A stretch of 64,000 nucleotides of DNA from Shimia thalassica (GTDB lineage Bacteria > Pseudomonadota > Alphaproteobacteria > Rhodobacterales > Rhodobacteraceae). The DNA is taken from NCBI RefSeq assembly GCF_001458215.1, contig NZ_CYTW01000001.1, forward strand, positions 62,001-126,000. The letters run 5' to 3'. The translations under genes were made by a program, and so were the position numbers. Positions 61,615 through 64,000 of this stretch are shown one piece after another. Every line of letters begins with the position of its first letter. Within the stretch, counting starts at the first letter, position 1. The notes under the pieces were generated by a model. It was not told the origin of the DNA, did no database searches, and was given only the letters and a program-made list of their open reading frames with translations.

Positions 61615-64000
61615 ATGGCTGATCTTCCTACCAAGGCCCGCGTGGTCATTATCGGCGGCGGTGTCGTTGGCTGTTCCGTAGCCTATCACCTGACTAAACT
61701 CGGTTGGGACGATGTCGTCCTGCTCGAGCGTAAACAGCTCACGTCCGGCACGACGTGGCATGCGGCGGGCCTGATTGCCCAGTTGCGCGCGACGGCCAAC
61801 ATGACGAAGCTCGCAAAATACAGTCAGGAACTCTACGGCGCATTGGAAGAAGAAACCGGTGTTGCCACGGGGTTCAAACGCGTGGGGTCGATCACCGTCG
61901 CATTGACCGAAGATCGCAAGGAAGAGATCTACCGTCAGGCGGCAATGGCGCGGGCCTTTGGTGTTGAAGTCGAAGAAATCTCGAACGAACGCGTTCAGGA
62001 AATGTATCCTCACCTGAACCTCGAAGGCGTTGTCGGGGCCGTTTATTTGCCTCTGGATGGCCAAGGGGACCCCGCCAATATCGCGCTAGCACTAGCCAAA
62101 GGCGCACGTCAGCGTGGCGGTATCGTGAAAGAGCGCGTGAAAGTCACGGAGATCGCCAAGGACGGACGAAAAGTGACGGGTGTTGACTGGGTCGCGGATG
62201 ACGGGTCGGCCTCGGGGCACATTGAATGTGACATGGTCGTGAATTGCGGCGGCATGTGGGGCCATGAAGTGGGCCGCATGGCGGGCGTGAACGTCCCGCT
62301 TCATGCCTGTGAACACTTCTACATCGTGTCCGAACCGATCGAGGGCCTAACCCAATTGCCGGTGCTGCGCGTACCGGATGAGTGTGCGTACTACAAAGAG
62401 GACGCGGGCAAAATGATGCTCGGGGCGTTCGAACCTGAATCCAAGCCTTGGGCGATGGAAGGTATTCCCGACAGCTTTGAGTTTGACCAGTTGCCCGAAG
62501 ACTTTGATCACTTCGAACCTATTTTGGAAGATGCGATCAACCGGATGCCGATGCTGGCCGAAGCGGGTATTCACACATTCTTTAACGGGCCTGAATCCTT
62601 TACCCCGGATGACGCCTATCACCTTGGGCTTGCACCCGAGATGGACAATGTGTGGGTTGCTGCTGGGTTCAATTCGATTGGAATTCAGTCTGCGGGCGGC
62701 GCGGGCATGGCGCTTGCTGAATGGATGGATACCGGTCAAAAACCGTTTGATCTCGGGGATGTCGACATCAGCCGGATGCAACCGTTTCAGGGAAACAAAA
62801 AGTATCTCTTTGAGCGTTCCAAGGAAACTTTGGGGCTGCTTTATGCGGATCACTATCCTTACCGTCAAAAGGCGACCGCGCGCGGCGTGCGCCGCACTCC
62901 GTTCCATCATCACCTGAAAGAGCAGGGCGCCGTTTTCGGTGAACTGGCGGGATGGGAACGCGCCAACTGGTTTGCCAAAGAAGGCCAGGAACGTGAATAC
63001 CAATACACATGGAAGCGCCAGAACTGGTTTGAGAACTCGGCCGAGGAACACCGTGCGGTTCGCGAAAATGTTGGCATGTACGATATGTCTTCATTTGGGA
63101 AAATTCGGGTTGAAGGACCCGATGCCGAAGCCTTCATGAACTATATCGGCGGCGGCGACTATACGGTAGCGAATGGTAAAATCGTATACACCCAATTCCT
63201 CAATAATCGTGGTGGCATCGAGGCGGACGTGACTGTGACGCGCCTTACCGAAACGTCGTATCTTGTTGTGACACCTGCCGCGACCCGCCTTGCGGATCAG
63301 ACCTGGATGATGCGCAACAAAGGCAACTTCAATGTGGTCATAACGGATGTCACACCAGGTGAAGGTGTCCTGGCCATCATGGGGCCCAATGCCCGCAAGG
63401 TGTTGGAGGCGGTTTCGCCTGCCGATTTCACCAATGCGACCAATCCTTTCGGCACCGCGCAAGAGATCGAATTGGGCATGGGATTGGCGCGAGCGCACCG
63501 TGTGACTTATGTCGGAGAGCTAGGCTGGGAGATTTATGTTTCCTCGGACATGGCCGGTCATGCGTTCGAGACGCTGTTCGACGCGGGACAAGAATTCGGG
63601 ATGAAACTGTGTGGCATGCACATGATGGACAGTTGCCGTATTGAAAAAGGCTTCCGTCACTTTGGCCACGACATTACCTGCGAAGATCATGTTGTGGATG
63701 CCGGCTTGGGCTTTGCGGTGAAGGCGACCAAAGAGAGCGACTTTATTGGCAAAGAGGCCGTCATTGCGCGCAAGGAAAGTGGCCCCAAGAACCGGATGCT
63801 TCAATTCAAGCTGACCGACGCAGAGCCGCTCTTGTTCCACAATGAGCCTATTCTGCGAAACGGAGAATATGTTGGCTATCTCAGTTCCGGAAACTACGGG
63901 CACACGCTCGGCGCGGCTGTCGGCATGGGCTATGTACCGTGCGAAGGGGAAAGCGCCGCGGATGTATTGGGATCAACCTATGAAATTGACGTTTGTGGCG
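61615..64000 (+). CDS. Second GcvT-fused FAD-dependent dehydrogenase (3' end outside window)
   Basis: The frame is open from the ATG to the window edge, at least 795 codons, so the 3' end is missing. Same layout as the gene at 56062: ARVVIIGGGVVGCSVAYHLTKLG, TTWHAAGLIAQLRAT with the covalent-FAD His, then FAO_M and GcvT domains (DMSSFGKIRVEGPDAEAFM, YVGELGWEIYVSSDM). It is closest in style to dimethylglycine or sarcosine dehydrogenase. An ATG three bases earlier (61612) is also possible; GGAG lies 7-10 nt before. It follows the GlxA regulator with a 94-base gap. Confidence 0.92.
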   Translation, partial: MADLPTKARVVIIGGGVVGCSVAYHLTKLGWDDVVLLERKQLTSGTTWHAAGLIAQLRATANMTKLAKYSQELYGALEEETGVATGFKRVGSITVALTEDRKEEIYRQAAMARAFGVEVEEISNERVQEMYPHLNLEGVVGAVYLPLDGQGDPANIALALAKGARQRGGIVKERVKVTEIAKDGRKVTGVDWVADDGSASGHIECDMVVNCGGMWGHEVGRMAGVNVPLHACEHFYIVSEPIEGLTQLPVLRVPDECAYYKEDAGKMMLGAFEPESKPWAMEGIPDSFEFDQLPEDFDHFEPILEDAINRMPMLAEAGIHTFFNGPESFTPDDAYHLGLAPEMDNVWVAAGFNSIGIQSAGGAGMALAEWMDTGQKPFDLGDVDISRMQPFQGNKKYLFERSKETLGLLYADHYPYRQKATARGVRRTPFHHHLKEQGAVFGELAGWERANWFAKEGQEREYQYTWKRQNWFENSAEEHRAVRENVGMYDMSSFGKIRVEGPDAEAFMNYIGGGDYTVANGKIVYTQFLNNRGGIEADVTVTRLTETSYLVVTPAATRLADQTWMMRNKGNFNVVITDVTPGEGVLAIMGPNARKVLEAVSPADFTNATNPFGTAQEIELGMGLARAHRVTYVGELGWEIYVSSDMAGHAFETLFDAGQEFGMKLCGMHMMDSCRIEKGFRHFGHDITCEDHVVDAGLGFAVKATKESDFIGKEAVIARKESGPKNRMLQFKLTDAEPLLFHNEPILRNGEYVGYLSSGNYGHTLGAAVGMGYVPCEGESAADVLGSTYEIDVCG

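Overview
The window is a stretch of alphaproteobacterial chromosome, almost certainly Rhodobacteraceae (Roseobacter group). Pointers are a CcrM-type GANTC methyltransferase, a leuS-lptE-holA block, alphaproteobacterial families (DUF2125, DUF3576, DUF4170), Rhodobacter-type porins, a CenR-like response regulator, a GTP cyclohydrolase II with a long N-terminal region, and two GcvT-fused dimethylglycine/sarcosine dehydrogenase-like flavoproteins. The DNA is moderately GC-rich and densely coded on both strands. I see no tRNA, rRNA, CRISPR array, insertion sequence, phage gene or replication origin.

Layout. 0-9 kb: end of a TolC-type efflux channel, a DUF1499 membrane protein, a MarR regulator behind two stacked inverted repeats, a DUF427-adenylate cyclase fusion, a membrane protein ending in a winged-helix-like domain, two small secreted proteins, rnhB, ccrM with three GANTC sites in its leader, and a membrane-bound class III cyclase. 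9-21 kb: alkane monooxygenase, mutY, a DciA-like protein, a DsbA-like thioredoxin, the lipid A/Kdo genes waaA-lpxK with a DUF4170 gene, a glutamine amidotransferase, a CysQ-like phosphatase, pmbA, a DUF2125 protein, and an SDR/enoyl-CoA hydratase pair. 21-30 kb: HNH nuclease, MscS channel, TIGR03862-type flavoprotein, GST, leuS-lptE-holA and a glycosyltransferase. 30-40 kb: DUF3576 lipoprotein, two tandem porins, YggS, ribA with an L,D-transpeptidase, a CenR-like regulator followed by a strongly structured intergenic RNA candidate, GST, xth, and YbbN-LON domain-Trm112. 40-54 kb: UbiH-like hydroxylase, amidase, aminotransferase, ftsK-lolA, lytic transglycosylase lipoprotein, AEC transporter, hspQ, gamma-glutamyltransferase with a rhodanese, an RsbW/RsbV-like pair, and a thiolase.

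54-64 kb is the most accessory-looking region. A free methionine-(R)-sulfoxide reductase has a leader that can fold as a three-way junction. It is followed by a one-way array: XRE-cupin regulator (behind five GTGAAA/TTTCAC motifs), GFA-family protein, GcvT-fused FAD dehydrogenase, MDR oxidoreductase, homocysteine S-methyltransferase, GlxA-type AraC regulator, and a second GcvT-fused dehydrogenase that runs off the window. I read this as a methylated-amine or betaine-type demethylation locus that moves C1 units to tetrahydrofolate and homocysteine. The substrate is inferred, not shown.

Most promising for novelty: the three-hairpin RNA candidate after the CenR-like gene (36742-36874), the three-way-junction leader at 54399-54453, the demethylation locus with its operator array, the DUF427-cyclase fusion, and the membrane-anchored winged-helix protein.
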